Below, piece after piece: positions 26,920 to 35,087 of a DNA stretch of 64,000 bases. Below the pieces are notes generated by a model. That model was not told the origin of the DNA. It worked only from the letters and a program-made list of their open reading frames with translations, and searched no databases. Source of the stretch: Novosphingobium sp. NDB2Meth1. Its GTDB lineage: Bacteria; Pseudomonadota; Alphaproteobacteria; Sphingomonadales; Sphingomonadaceae. The stretch spans positions 1-64,000 of the forward strand of contig NZ_FPEH01000032.1 of the NCBI RefSeq assembly GCF_900117425.1, in the 5' to 3' direction. A program made the position numbers and the translations under genes. How positions within the stretch are numbered: the first letter of the stretch is position 1; every line of letters begins with the position of its first letter.

Positions 26920-26994
26920 TCCCAAACCAAAATGCCAGTAGGTCCCCGCCCAAGCCCGCTCTAGGATCACGCTCCTGAACGCAGGGAGAGCACA

Positions 26995-27777
26995 ATGAGC
27001 GGACGGTTTCACGGCAAGGTGGCGCTGATCACCGGGGGCACCTCGGGTATCGGGGCGGGCACCGTGCGGCGCCTTGCCAGCGAAGGCGCAAAGGTCGTGT
27101 TCACCGGCTCGAAGGCTGAAGCCGCCGCTGCGCTCTGCGCCGAAACAGGGGCGGAATTCGCCCCCCACCGCGTCGAGGACGCCGCCGCGTGGGACAGCCT
27201 CATGGCCGATATCAAGGCCAAGCATGGCCGGCTCGACATTGCCTTCGCCAATGCCGGGATCGAGACGGGCGACAGCAGCGTCGAGGACATCACCCTGGAA
27301 GCGTGGCAGCGCGTGATGGGGGTCAACCTCACCGGCGTGATGCTCACGATCCAGCACGCGATCCGGGCGATGCGCGCCAATCCGGATGGCCCCGCCGGTT
27401 CGATCATCGTCAACTCGTCGATGAGCGCCTACCGCCCGCTTGCCAACTACGTCGCCTATTCGGCCAGCAAGGGCGCGCTGATCGCACTGGTGAAGTCGTC
27501 CGCGCTCCACTGCGCCAATCTCAAGACGCGGATCCGCGTGAACTCGATCCACCCCGGCGTGGTCGAGACGGAGCTCATCCGCGGCGTCATCGACCGCAGC
27601 CCCGACAGCGCCGCCGCGCGCGCGCAGTTCAACGCGATGTCTGCCATCGGCCGCATGGGCCGAGTAGAAGAAATTGCCGCGCTGGTCGCGTTCCTCGCTT
27701 CAGATGAAGCGGGCTTCATCTCCGGATCGGAATACGGGATCGATGGGGCTAGCACGGCGGGGATGGTGGGGGTTTGA
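26995..27777 (+). CDS. SDR oxidoreductase 1
   Basis: 260 residues, classical SDR. NAD(P) site TGGTSGIGAG near residue 13, NAG motif FANAGIE, Ser in NSSMSAYRP, catalytic Y-S-A-S-K, and the C-terminal SGSEYGIDGAS. Third gene of the CoA-transferase operon, 75 bases after the thiolase-like gene, with its own ribosome site (GGGAGAG). Expected to oxidise or reduce a hydroxyl/keto group of a CoA-linked or free alicyclic intermediate; cofactor preference is not read. Confidence 0.88.
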   Translation: MSGRFHGKVALITGGTSGIGAGTVRRLASEGAKVVFTGSKAEAAAALCAETGAEFAPHRVEDAAAWDSLMADIKAKHGRLDIAFANAGIETGDSSVEDITLEAWQRVMGVNLTGVMLTIQHAIRAMRANPDGPAGSIIVNSSMSAYRPLANYVAYSASKGALIALVKSSALHCANLKTRIRVNSIHPGVVETELIRGVIDRSPDSAAARAQFNAMSAIGRMGRVEEIAALVAFLASDEAGFISGSEYGIDGASTAGMVGV

Positions 27778-27822
27778 TCGGGCCCCGCTATGACGCCGAA
27801 CCCGGTCGTTCTCCCATTACCT

Positions 27823-27901
27823 CGTCATCCCCGCGAAGGCGGGGATCCAAGGCAACCGCGCGCTTCGCCTGCTCTGGATCCCCGCCTTCGCGGGGATGAC
27901 G
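27823..27901. repeat. REP-type palindrome (CCCCGCGAAGGCGGGG type)
   Basis: CGTCATCCCCGCGAAGGCGG... on the left and its reverse complement on the right (…CCGCCTTCGCGGGGATGACG) form about 27 nearly perfect pairs around a spacer. This is the widespread sphingomonad intergenic repeat, here between two convergent genes, where it may stabilise or terminate both transcripts. Confidence 0.85.
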
Positions 27902-27928
27902 AAATGTTTGGATGGAGGCGGGCAGCCC

Positions 27929-28699
27929 TCAGGCCGCCGCCCCCAGATAGCCCAGTTGTCCGGCCTTGAAGACGGCCTGGCTGCGGTTCACAGCGTTGAG
28001 CTTCTCGCCCGCGCGCTGGATGTGGTAGCGCACCGTGGCGTGGCTCAGCGCGAGGATCAGGCTGATTTCCTTGTCGGTCTTGCCGATCGCGGCCCAGCGC
28101 AGGCATTCGACTTCGCGCTTGGACAGGCGGCAGTCACTCGGGATCCACTGCTGCGTACGCATCGTGCTGACGTAGCTGGCGACGAACCGGCGGGTCAGCG
28201 CGCCGAGGAAATCGCCATGCTCGGCAAACACGTCCGACATGTCATCGAGCGTCTTGTCGACCGGCACGAAGCTCGTCGCGGCGATCTGCCCGAACGAGAG
28301 GTGCGAGGGGATCACGATCATCGCCCGCGCCTTGCTGAACTTGTGGAACTCCGAGAAGTTGAGGTCCTCAAGGTAGTTGTTGCGGCTGACGGTGAAGGCG
28401 CCGTGCGCGTTGCACCAGAACGGCTCGCTCTCATAGCGCGTCGCGCGCGGGAAGGGCGAGGAGAGTGCCAGCGTGCCGTTTTCCCACCAGCGCTCGCCGT
28501 CGGCGGTCCAGCCGAAAATGTCCGCGTTGATGATCTTCCCGTCGGCATCGAGCATCTGCTCCTTCGACGAAATGTCGGGGCAGACGGCAATGCGCAGATC
28601 AAGCTGCAAGGCCACATCGCGGATCGCGATTGCGGCGGGCCGCACGTCTTCAACGGCCCGAATCGTCACCTGCTCGAAGGTGGAGTTCGCCCAGTCCAT
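27929..28699 (-). CDS. LuxR-family regulator with N-terminal sensory domain
   Basis: 256 residues. ATG 28699 is preceded by GAGAGGA. Residues about 1-170 resemble the autoinducer-binding-like fold of LuxR solos (MDWANSTFEQVTIRAVEDV; LQLDLRIAVCPD; a W-W-E-N-G-T block; HLSFGQIAATSFVPVDKT). Residues about 190-256 are the HTH (CRLSKREVECLRWAAIGKTD, KEISLILALSHATVRYHIQR). No LuxI-type synthase is near. Its place at the end of the operon facing the acyl-CoA dehydrogenase block makes it the likely regulator of that block, with a steroid-like or terpenoid ligand in place of homoserine lactone; that is inference. Confidence 0.85.
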   Translation of the reverse strand: MDWANSTFEQVTIRAVEDVRPAAIAIRDVALQLDLRIAVCPDISSKEQMLDADGKIINADIFGWTADGERWWENGTLALSSPFPRATRYESEPFWCNAHGAFTVSRNNYLEDLNFSEFHKFSKARAMIVIPSHLSFGQIAATSFVPVDKTLDDMSDVFAEHGDFLGALTRRFVASYVSTMRTQQWIPSDCRLSKREVECLRWAAIGKTDKEISLILALSHATVRYHIQRAGEKLNAVNRSQAVFKAGQLGYLGAAA

Positions 28700-28774
28700 G
28701 CTGCATCCTCTCGCCGGTGCCGGTTCGTCCGGCATCCACTGCGATTCGCATGCTAACCTAGTGCGTGCCGTAGC

Positions 28775-28812
28775 GGAAGCCCCATCCGAAACGGTTCGGA
28801 TGTGGGGCTTCC
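28775..28812 (-). terminator. Hairpin after the large acyl-CoA dehydrogenase gene
   Basis: GGAAGCCCCATCCGAA and TTCGGATGTGGGGCTTCC pair along their length with a two-base bulge. It lies 11 bases past the stop of the acyl-CoA dehydrogenase on the minus strand, ending the P450-ACAD operon, and in front of the LuxR gene. Confidence 0.6.
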
Positions 28813-28822
28813 GGGTAACAGG

Positions 28823-30031
28823 TCAGAGCCCGAGTACCTGCTTGGCGATGATCGTCTTCTGCACTTCGTCCGAACCGCCGAAGATCGTGTAGGCGCGGCC
28901 GTTGAGGTAGGCGGGCATCGAAAGCTGCGCCGCGCGGCTGCCGACGAATTCGGGCGCTTCATTGCCATAGAGCGGGCGCGTGACGGGCAGTTGCAGGCCA
29001 TCATAGCCGAACAGGTCCACCGCCAGCTCGTCGATCTGCTGGCGCAGGTTCGAGCTCGTCAGCTTGACCAGCGAGGTCTGCGGCCCGGCCGGGCGGCCCT
29101 TGGCGAGTTCGGCGAGAATGCGCAGCTCGGTCACTTCGAACGCCTGCGCTTCCAGACGGAGGCGGGCGAGGCGCTGCGAGATGTTGGGATCATGGATCAT
29201 GCTGCCGTTGGTGCCCGAGGCTTCTTCGCGCGCCCAGCGTTCGATCCGGTCGAGCTTGGCGAGCAGCGCGGGCGCCGCGCAGGAGCCGCCGCGCTCGTTC
29301 TCCAGCAGGAACTTGGCGATCGTCCAGCCCTGCCCTTCCTCGCCGATCAGGTTGTCGGCAGGGGTTTCGGCATTGTCGAAGAAGGTGGCGTTGACTTCAT
29401 GGTCGTTCGCCATCGTGACGATGGGCGATACGCTGACGCCCGGCTGCTCCATCGGGATCAGCAGGAAGCTGATGCCGCGCTGCTTCTGCACGCTGGGATC
29501 GGTGCGCACGAGCGCGAAGATCCAGTTGGCGTGGTGCGCGTGGGTGGTCCAGATCTTGGAGCCGTTGACGATATACTTGTCGCCCACCCGCTCGGCGCGG
29601 GTCTTCACCGCCGCAAGGTCGGACCCCGCGCCCGGCTCCGAATAGCCCTGGCACCAATAGTCCTCGCCCGAAATGATGCGCGGCAGGAAGCGCGCCTTCT
29701 GCTCGGGCGTGCCGAAGCGGCAGATCACCGGGCCGACAAGGCGCAGACCGAGGATCGGCAGCGAAGGCGCGCCGGCAATCGCGCATTCCTTCTCGAAGAT
29801 GTACTTCTGCGTCGGCGTCCAGCCCGGACCGCCGTCTTCCACCGGCCACGAGGTCGCCAGCCAGCCCTTTTCGGCGAGGATCGCCTGCCATTCGCGGGTA
29901 ATGTCGGGCTCGGTAAACACGCTCGGCGTATTCGCCGCACCCTCGCGCAGACGGGCGTTGAGCTTGTCGTCGAGGAACGCACGCACTTCCTTCTGGAAGG
30001 CAAGGTCCTCGGGAGAGAAATCCATGTCCAT
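28823..30031 (-). CDS. Acyl-CoA dehydrogenase, large subunit type
   Basis: 402 residues, complete ACAD fold: N-terminal helical part (MDMDFSPEDLAFQKEVRAFL), FAD/substrate loop WCQGYSEPGAGSDLAAVKTR, beta domain (IVNGSKIWTTHAHHANWIFA), C-terminal helices, and R-A-Y-T-I-F-G-G-S-D-E-V end. With the 343-residue small ACAD two genes upstream it resembles heterotetrameric dehydrogenases used for steroid and bile-acid side chains (FadE28-29, Scd1AB type). The catalytic Glu was not assigned. It oxidises an acyl-CoA at C2-C3, passing electrons to ETF. It is the last gene of the P450 operon, 11 bases after a ThuA gene. Confidence 0.9.
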   Translation of the reverse strand: MDMDFSPEDLAFQKEVRAFLDDKLNARLREGAANTPSVFTEPDITREWQAILAEKGWLATSWPVEDGGPGWTPTQKYIFEKECAIAGAPSLPILGLRLVGPVICRFGTPEQKARFLPRIISGEDYWCQGYSEPGAGSDLAAVKTRAERVGDKYIVNGSKIWTTHAHHANWIFALVRTDPSVQKQRGISFLLIPMEQPGVSVSPIVTMANDHEVNATFFDNAETPADNLIGEEGQGWTIAKFLLENERGGSCAAPALLAKLDRIERWAREEASGTNGSMIHDPNISQRLARLRLEAQAFEVTELRILAELAKGRPAGPQTSLVKLTSSNLRQQIDELAVDLFGYDGLQLPVTRPLYGNEAPEFVGSRAAQLSMPAYLNGRAYTIFGGSDEVQKTIIAKQVLGL

Positions 30032-30042
30032 AACGGGCGTCC

Positions 30043-30783
30043 TTAGGCAATCTCGTTCATGGCCCAGCGAATGCCGCGGCGCAGCGTTTCATAATAAACC
30101 GGATAGTTCCAGCCGCAGCGTTCGGGATGTGTCCAGAAGGGCAGGAGTTCAATAACATCGAAGTGGCTGCGGCAGTGGCCGAGCGTGTTGTAGAGCACCC
30201 CGCCCTTGCCGTGATCGCGCAAGTACAGCACCGGCACGACGACATTGTCGTAGTTCGCCTCGATGAACCCCGTCGCCTCGCCATCGAAGCGCGTCTGCAT
30301 CAGCACCTTGATCGGCGCCTTCTGCTTCATGATGTAAAGCTCGTCGATCACGTCGAAATCTTCGAGGCCCTGCGTCAGCGGGTGGGTCTTGTCGGCCACC
30401 TCGACACGGAACGGCCCGATCGGCGGATGCGCCTTGAACTGGGTGCCGAGCACTTCCATCACATCGTCGCGCTCTTCCGGACAATCGACCCCGCCTTCGA
30501 CGAACTTGAGGATCGAATTGGTGCCGTGGAGCGCCAGCCAGCGCCCGCCGCGGTCAAGGAATTCCTTGATCTTGACCAGCTCTTCGGGCGTCGGCAGCAC
30601 GGTGCAGGTGTAAGTCACCAGGAACTGGCACTGTTCCAACCGGTCGGTGTTGGAGAAATCCATCGCCACCGTGGTGCGGATCTCGGGGTGCTCGGCCAGC
30701 AGCTTGAGCACTTCGAGCCGGGCAAAGTCGATATCGTGGTATTTGCCTGCGGCCACGAAGTGGGCGTCGATCCGCTTGGTCAT
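30043..30783 (-). CDS. ThuA-domain protein 1
   Basis: 246 residues of the ThuA-like class I glutamine amidotransferase fold: KYHDIDFARLEVLKLLAEHP, an LVTYTC strand, then FLDRGGRWLALHGTNSI, the nucleophile-elbow-like turn with Leu-His-Gly where real amidotransferases have Cys, and LGHCRSHFDVIELLPFWTHP toward the end. Family members occur in sugar utilisation loci, but biochemical function is mostly unknown. Here it lies between the two acyl-CoA dehydrogenase genes of one operon, and a second ThuA gene is in the neighbouring operon, so a role in CoA-ester or alicyclic catabolism is suggested by context alone. Confidence 0.82.
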   Translation of the reverse strand: MTKRIDAHFVAAGKYHDIDFARLEVLKLLAEHPEIRTTVAMDFSNTDRLEQCQFLVTYTCTVLPTPEELVKIKEFLDRGGRWLALHGTNSILKFVEGGVDCPEERDDVMEVLGTQFKAHPPIGPFRVEVADKTHPLTQGLEDFDVIDELYIMKQKAPIKVLMQTRFDGEATGFIEANYDNVVVPVLYLRDHGKGGVLYNTLGHCRSHFDVIELLPFWTHPERCGWNYPVYYETLRRGIRWAMNEIA

Positions 30784-30810
30784 TCCATAAACTCCACAGT
30801 CCCGCCGCCC

Positions 30811-31842
30811 TCAGGCCGCGCGGGCATAATCCAGAATATCGCTGGCGGGATCGCCGAACAGCTTGGACAGCAGCACGATCCGCTTGAGGCCGTGGCCCAC
30901 GCCCAGTTCGTCGCTCATGCCCATGCCGCCGTGCAGCTGTACCGCCTGATGCGCGACCCAGATCGCATTTTCCGCCACATGCGCCTTGATTGCCGCCATC
31001 GGCGCCCCCGGCTGCAGCAGCGCGCGCAGCACCGCCGATTGTACGCTTTCGACGCGGGCATAAGCATCGACCATGCGGTGCTGGAGCACCTGGAACCGGC
31101 CGATGGGCTGGCCGAACTGCTCGCGCGTCTTGATGTATTCCAGCGTGTCGGCAAACAGCCGCTGGGCAAGACCGACCATCTCGGCCGCCGCCATAAGCCG
31201 CGCCTCGTCGATCGCCGCGGGTAGAGCGGCGGCAAGCGGGCCTTCCGCCGCCGCATTGTGGAAGGTGACGATGGCCGCCACGCCGCCATCGGCCACCGGA
31301 TAGGGCCGCACTTCGACTTCCGGCGCCTTGGCATCGACGACATGGAGCACGGTCTTGCCGTCCTCTTCCGCCGTCACCACGAACAAGTCCGCCGCGCCGC
31401 CGCCGAGCACGAATTGCTTGGTGCCCGAAAGCTTGCCGCCTTTCGCCTTGACGCCGCTCGCTTCGAGTACGAAGCGGCGACCGGGCTCGGCAAAGGCGAA
31501 CGCGGCGATCTTCTCGCCCGAAATCACGCTCTCAAGGTGTGCCGACCCCGCCAGCAGCCGTGCCGGGAGGAACCCGCATTCGAGCCACGGCTCCACCGCC
31601 TGCGCATGTCCCAGCGCCTGCGCAACAACAGCCAGATCGCCGTGCGAGCCGCCCATGCCGCCGTCATCTTCGCCCGCAGCGAGTCCGATCAGCCCCAGCT
31701 CCGCCAGTTCCTGCCAGCGCGCACGGTCGATGCCGCCCGGCAGGGCACGCGCCGCGCGGCGGGCCGCCACGTCCTGCCCCTGGCAGAAGCGCTCGACCGC
31801 CGCCTTGAACAGCTCCTGGTTCTCGTCGAGATCGAAGTTCAC
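30811..31842 (-). CDS. Acyl-CoA dehydrogenase, small subunit type
   Basis: 343 residues; start is GTG 31842, whose first bases overlap the P450 stop (GTGA). Sequence: MNFDLDENQELFKAAVERFC, GLAAGEDDGGMGGSHGDLAV, an FAD-domain middle (KLSGTKQFVLGGGAADLFVV), and the QLHGGMGMSDELGVGHGLKR end. The shorter, less conserved form and pairing with the 402-residue ACAD recall alpha2beta2 steroid-type dehydrogenases in which one subunit lost catalytic function; which subunit is active here is open. Confidence 0.88.
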   Translation of the reverse strand: MNFDLDENQELFKAAVERFCQGQDVAARRAARALPGGIDRARWQELAELGLIGLAAGEDDGGMGGSHGDLAVVAQALGHAQAVEPWLECGFLPARLLAGSAHLESVISGEKIAAFAFAEPGRRFVLEASGVKAKGGKLSGTKQFVLGGGAADLFVVTAEEDGKTVLHVVDAKAPEVEVRPYPVADGGVAAIVTFHNAAAEGPLAAALPAAIDEARLMAAAEMVGLAQRLFADTLEYIKTREQFGQPIGRFQVLQHRMVDAYARVESVQSAVLRALLQPGAPMAAIKAHVAENAIWVAHQAVQLHGGMGMSDELGVGHGLKRIVLLSKLFGDPASDILDYARAA

Positions 31843-33074
31843 GCCGCAGCCTTCTTGAAGGTGATGGGGACAGAGATGAACCCGCGCAGCAGCAGGTTGG
31901 GCGAGACGCGCAGCTCCGCCCCGTCCTTGATGCGGATATCATCGAGCCGGCGCAGCAGTTCCGTGAAGGCCACGGTCATTTCCTTGCGGCTCAGCATGTT
32001 GCCCACGCACATGTGGATGCCCTTGCCGAAGGCGAGGTGCGTGCGGGCATTGGTGCGCTCGACATCGAACTTGTCCGGGTCGGGATACTTCGCCGGATCG
32101 CGGTTTGCCGCGGCATAGCGCAGCATGACCATCTCGCCCTGCTTGTAGGAGCGTCCGCCGAGTTCGGTATCCTTGGTCACGAGCCGCCACATGCCGGCAG
32201 TCGGCGTATCGAGCCGCAGCACTTCCTCGATCATGTTGCCCACCAGCGCCGGATTGGCGCGGACCTTGGCCTGCTGATCGGGGTTCTGTGCGAGGTGGAC
32301 GATGCCGCCTGCCAACGCATGGGTGGTCGTCTCGTTGCCCGCCACCATAAGCTGCTGCGCAATCGAGAGGATTTCCGCATCATTGAGCGGGGTCTCGCCA
32401 TCGAGCCGGGCATTGACGACATCGGACAGCAGATCGTCGGTCGGCTTCTCGCGCCGCGCGTCGATCTTCACCTTCAGCTTGCGCTGGAAGTCGACGATCT
32501 CGTGCGCGCACTCGATCTCGCGCTCGCGCGGGATCATGTGGCCGAGTCGGTCGGCAAAGGCATCGGACCAGCGCTTCACGTCGGCACGCTCGGCTTCGGA
32601 AAAGCCCAGCTGCTCGCAGATCACCTGCACCGGCAGGCCGACGCTGAACTCCGTCACGAAGTCGCATTCACCCTTGTCGATGAAGCCGTCGATCAGCTTG
32701 GTCACCTTGTCGCGGATGCCTGCTTCCAGCGCGTTCACGCGGGGCATCGAGAAGGCGAGGTTGACCAGCTTGCGGAAGCGGGTGTGGACCGGCGGATCGG
32801 CGGTCAGCAGCGTGTTCATCTGCGGCCAGCCTTCGGCGAGGATCGCGCTGACTTCCGGGTCCTCTGCGAGCGCGCCCGAAAGCACGCCGCTGAAGTCGTT
32901 CGAGAAGTCTTCCGGCCGCCCCGCCGCTTCCGAGCACATTTCGTAGCTCATCACGATCTTCATGCCCGTCTCGGGCATCTCGATCACCGGCGCATTGGCG
33001 TGGGCCCACTGGTATAGCGGAAACGGGTTCTGCATCACCTCGGGATCGAGCAGGCTCTTGGTCATCTCATTCAT
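31839..33074 (-). CDS. Cytochrome P450
   Basis: 411 residues, soluble bacterial class. I-helix A245-GNETTT with the oxygen-activating Thr, ExxR at E284-R287, perf-type P-x-R region and heme loop FGKGIHMCVG with C356 as iron ligand. No fused reductase and no ferredoxin gene in the window, so electron carriers are elsewhere. First gene of the operon with small ACAD, ThuA, large ACAD. Bacterial steroid-side-chain P450s (CYP125/142 type) start oxidation before beta-oxidation; similar order here makes hydroxylation or terminal oxidation of an alicyclic substrate likely. Substrate not known. Confidence 0.93.
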   Translation of the reverse strand: MNEMTKSLLDPEVMQNPFPLYQWAHANAPVIEMPETGMKIVMSYEMCSEAAGRPEDFSNDFSGVLSGALAEDPEVSAILAEGWPQMNTLLTADPPVHTRFRKLVNLAFSMPRVNALEAGIRDKVTKLIDGFIDKGECDFVTEFSVGLPVQVICEQLGFSEAERADVKRWSDAFADRLGHMIPREREIECAHEIVDFQRKLKVKIDARREKPTDDLLSDVVNARLDGETPLNDAEILSIAQQLMVAGNETTTHALAGGIVHLAQNPDQQAKVRANPALVGNMIEEVLRLDTPTAGMWRLVTKDTELGGRSYKQGEMVMLRYAAANRDPAKYPDPDKFDVERTNARTHLAFGKGIHMCVGNMLSRKEMTVAFTELLRRLDDIRIKDGAELRVSPNLLLRGFISVPITFKKAAA

Positions 33075-33114
33075 GGCGATCCCCGAAATTTGCCCCAGTC
33101 TGTTCGACTTGGAT

Positions 33115-33141
33115 GTGGCACCGTCAAATACCCGGTGCCAC
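33115..33141. terminator. Perfect palindrome between SDR and P450 genes
   Basis: GTGGCACCG and CGGTGCCAC are a perfect 9-base inverted repeat with a 9-base spacer. It lies 41 bases after the stop of the SDR at 33183 and 41 bases before the P450 start. It can be a terminator of the upstream operon or an operator for the P450 promoter; no U tract favours the operator reading slightly. Confidence 0.45.
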
Positions 33142-33182
33142 GCGCGAAAATGCTAGGTGGACTTGCCTTGCAGGGCATGTGT

Positions 33183-33923
33183 TCACGAGTGGACCATGAC
33201 CCCGCCGTCGACCATGATGCCTTGGCCCGTGATGAAGCGCGCATCATCGGTCGCGAGGAATACCATCACGTCCGCCACGTCCTCCGGCTGGCCGACCCGG
33301 CCCAGTGCGGAGCGGCCCGCGTAGTAGTCCTTGGCCCCCGGCGTATCTTCGAACAGGCTACGTGTCATTCCGGTGGCGATGGCGCCCGGCTGCACGCAGT
33401 TCACGGTGATGCCCTGCGGCCCGAGTTCCATGGCCAGCGCACGCGTGAGACCCAGCACCGCGTGCTTCGAGGTCGTGTAGGCCACCAGCCCGGCATCGCC
33501 GAAGCTCGACATGATCGAGCCGACATTGACCACGCGCCCGCGCCCGGAGGCGGCAAGCTGCGGCACCAGCGCGCGAGTCAGCTTCATCACCGCCGTCACG
33601 TTGATGCCAAGCGCGGAATTCCATGCCTCCTCGGTCATTTCCGCAAAGGGACCATTGGGACAGACACCGGCATTGTTGATCAGGATATCGCAGCCGCCGA
33701 GCAGGCTCTCCGCCGCCCCGGCAATCGCGGCGACGGCATCGGCATCGCTCACATCCGCGACCAGCGTATGGGTGCCGACAATCCCTTCCGCGACCCGGTC
33801 CACGCCCAGCACCAGCGCACCTTCGGCCAGGAGACGCGCCGCCGCCGCCGCACCCATCCCCGAAGCCGCGCCGGTAACCACCGCTCGCCGCCCGGTCAGA
33901 TCCTTGCCGCGAGCAATCGTCAT
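33183..33923 (-). CDS. SDR oxidoreductase 2
   Basis: 246 residues; ATG 33923 shares one base with the stop of the preceding gene (TGATG). Classical SDR: TGAASGMGAAAA nucleotide loop, NNAGVCPNG, active Ser in GSIMSSFGDAG, Y-T-T-S-K, C-terminal ITGQGIMVDGGVMVHS. Last gene of the MDR-ThuA-epoxide hydrolase-SDR operon. Plausibly oxidises the diol or alcohol produced upstream. Confidence 0.88.
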   Translation of the reverse strand: MTIARGKDLTGRRAVVTGAASGMGAAAAARLLAEGALVLGVDRVAEGIVGTHTLVADVSDADAVAAIAGAAESLLGGCDILINNAGVCPNGPFAEMTEEAWNSALGINVTAVMKLTRALVPQLAASGRGRVVNVGSIMSSFGDAGLVAYTTSKHAVLGLTRALAMELGPQGITVNCVQPGAIATGMTRSLFEDTPGAKDYYAGRSALGRVGQPEDVADVMVFLATDDARFITGQGIMVDGGVMVHS

Positions 33924-34288
33924 CAGGCAAACTCCCGCTGGAATTCGGCCATGTCGAAATAGTCGCGCCACTTGGCGACCTTGCCCTCTTCGTTGATCTC
34001 GAACGTGCCCGAGACGCGGATCGCCCGCCAGCGCCCGCCGACAAGGAACTTGTCGGTCCGCTCGGTGAGCACGACATTGCCATTGGCCGCAATGTGATGC
34101 GTGATCCACTCCGTGCCCTCGATGGGCGGGAACTGCGCCATCAGCGCCTGCACCCCGGCGAGGCCGAGAGCAGGCTCCATCGGGATGTTATGCCAGACGA
34201 TATCGTCCGCCATCATGGCAAAGGCGGCGGGCGCATCACCCCTGTTCCACGCTGCGATGAAGGCTTCGACCACTTCCTGCGGGCTCAT
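33923..34288 (-). CDS. Limonene-1,2-epoxide hydrolase-like protein
   Basis: 121 residues of the NTF2 cone fold. The limonene epoxide hydrolase catalytic set is visible: R77-x-D79 in LTERTDKF and D109 in KWRDYFDM, matching Arg99, Asp101 and Asp132 of the Rhodococcus enzyme; W33 and N35 line the pocket. Family members hydrate epoxides of cyclic terpenes, and a mycobacterial relative prefers cholesterol epoxide. It lies next to the P450 operon, which could supply an epoxide. Substrate is inferred. Confidence 0.8.
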   Translation of the reverse strand: MSPQEVVEAFIAAWNRGDAPAAFAMMADDIVWHNIPMEPALGLAGVQALMAQFPPIEGTEWITHHIAANGNVVLTERTDKFLVGGRWRAIRVSGTFEINEEGKVAKWRDYFDMAEFQREFA

Positions 34289-34300
34289 GCGGCTCTCCTG

Positions 34301-35083
34301 TTAAAGCGAAGTCCATTCCAGCGCATTGGCGATGATCTGCCGAACGACCGGGTTGGCATAAGTGTGCGGCCCATCGCCGAACTGACAGTAAATGACTTGC
34401 GCTGCGTGCACCTGCTTGGCCCACGCAACGAGATTGCTCCCCGGCGGGTGCGGCCAGTCCGAATTGTCGAACATGCGGCCCGCGACGGCATGCGCGGCGG
34501 AGTAGAAGTTTTCGGCCACATAGTCATGCCGCGCACGGATGAGCGGCGTGACATCGTCTTCGAAAACTTCGCAAAGATAGAGCTCGTCGTTCACTTCAAA
34601 AGTGCGCGGAATATCGTCCAGCACAGGATGGTCGGAGACGAGTTCCGCGGTGTAGTCGACATCATGCCGATAGCCGGAATCGAGCTTCGCCTCCCCGCGC
34701 ATCATGCCCGGCTGGTAGAGGAACCGCCCGCCGACCCATTCGCTCCACTGCGGCCATTCGGCCCAGCCGGCGATGGCGTGGTGCATCATCACCGCGCCGT
34801 GACCGCTCAGGAAGCGGGACTCCAGCGCCGCCTTGAAGGCGTCCGAGGGCGCAGCCGTCTTCACCGTGCCATCGGCGAAGGTGTAGCCGGGCATATCGTA
34901 GAAGAGCACAGCATCGGCGCTCTTCGCCGCCCCTGCCGCCACACGCTCCTCGGCCTCCGGATGGACATAGTGGACCACCTGCCAGTCCCCGGGCAGCAAG
35001 TCCGCCACCGCGTCGAGGAACTCGGCGAACGGCCCTTCCTCGTAAGGATGCCCGCCGGAAAGGACGAGGAGCGTCTTTGCCAT
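34301..35083 (-). CDS. ThuA-domain protein 2
   Basis: 260 residues, ThuA-like fold: LLVLSGGHPYEEGPFAEFLD start, VLFYDMPGYTF strand, SGHGAVMMHHAIAGWAEWPQ elbow region with His-His instead of Cys-His, an ELYLCEVFEDDVTPLIR segment and C-terminal VIYCQFGDGPHTYANPVVRQ. It is only distantly similar to ThuA protein 1 (30043-30783). Operon: MDR reductase four bases upstream, epoxide hydrolase 12 bases downstream. The recurrence of ThuA genes in two catabolic operons suggests a real catalytic step, not yet assigned. Confidence 0.82.
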   Translation of the reverse strand: MAKTLLVLSGGHPYEEGPFAEFLDAVADLLPGDWQVVHYVHPEAEERVAAGAAKSADAVLFYDMPGYTFADGTVKTAAPSDAFKAALESRFLSGHGAVMMHHAIAGWAEWPQWSEWVGGRFLYQPGMMRGEAKLDSGYRHDVDYTAELVSDHPVLDDIPRTFEVNDELYLCEVFEDDVTPLIRARHDYVAENFYSAAHAVAGRMFDNSDWPHPPGSNLVAWAKQVHAAQVIYCQFGDGPHTYANPVVRQIIANALEWTSL

Positions 35084-35087
35084 CAGA

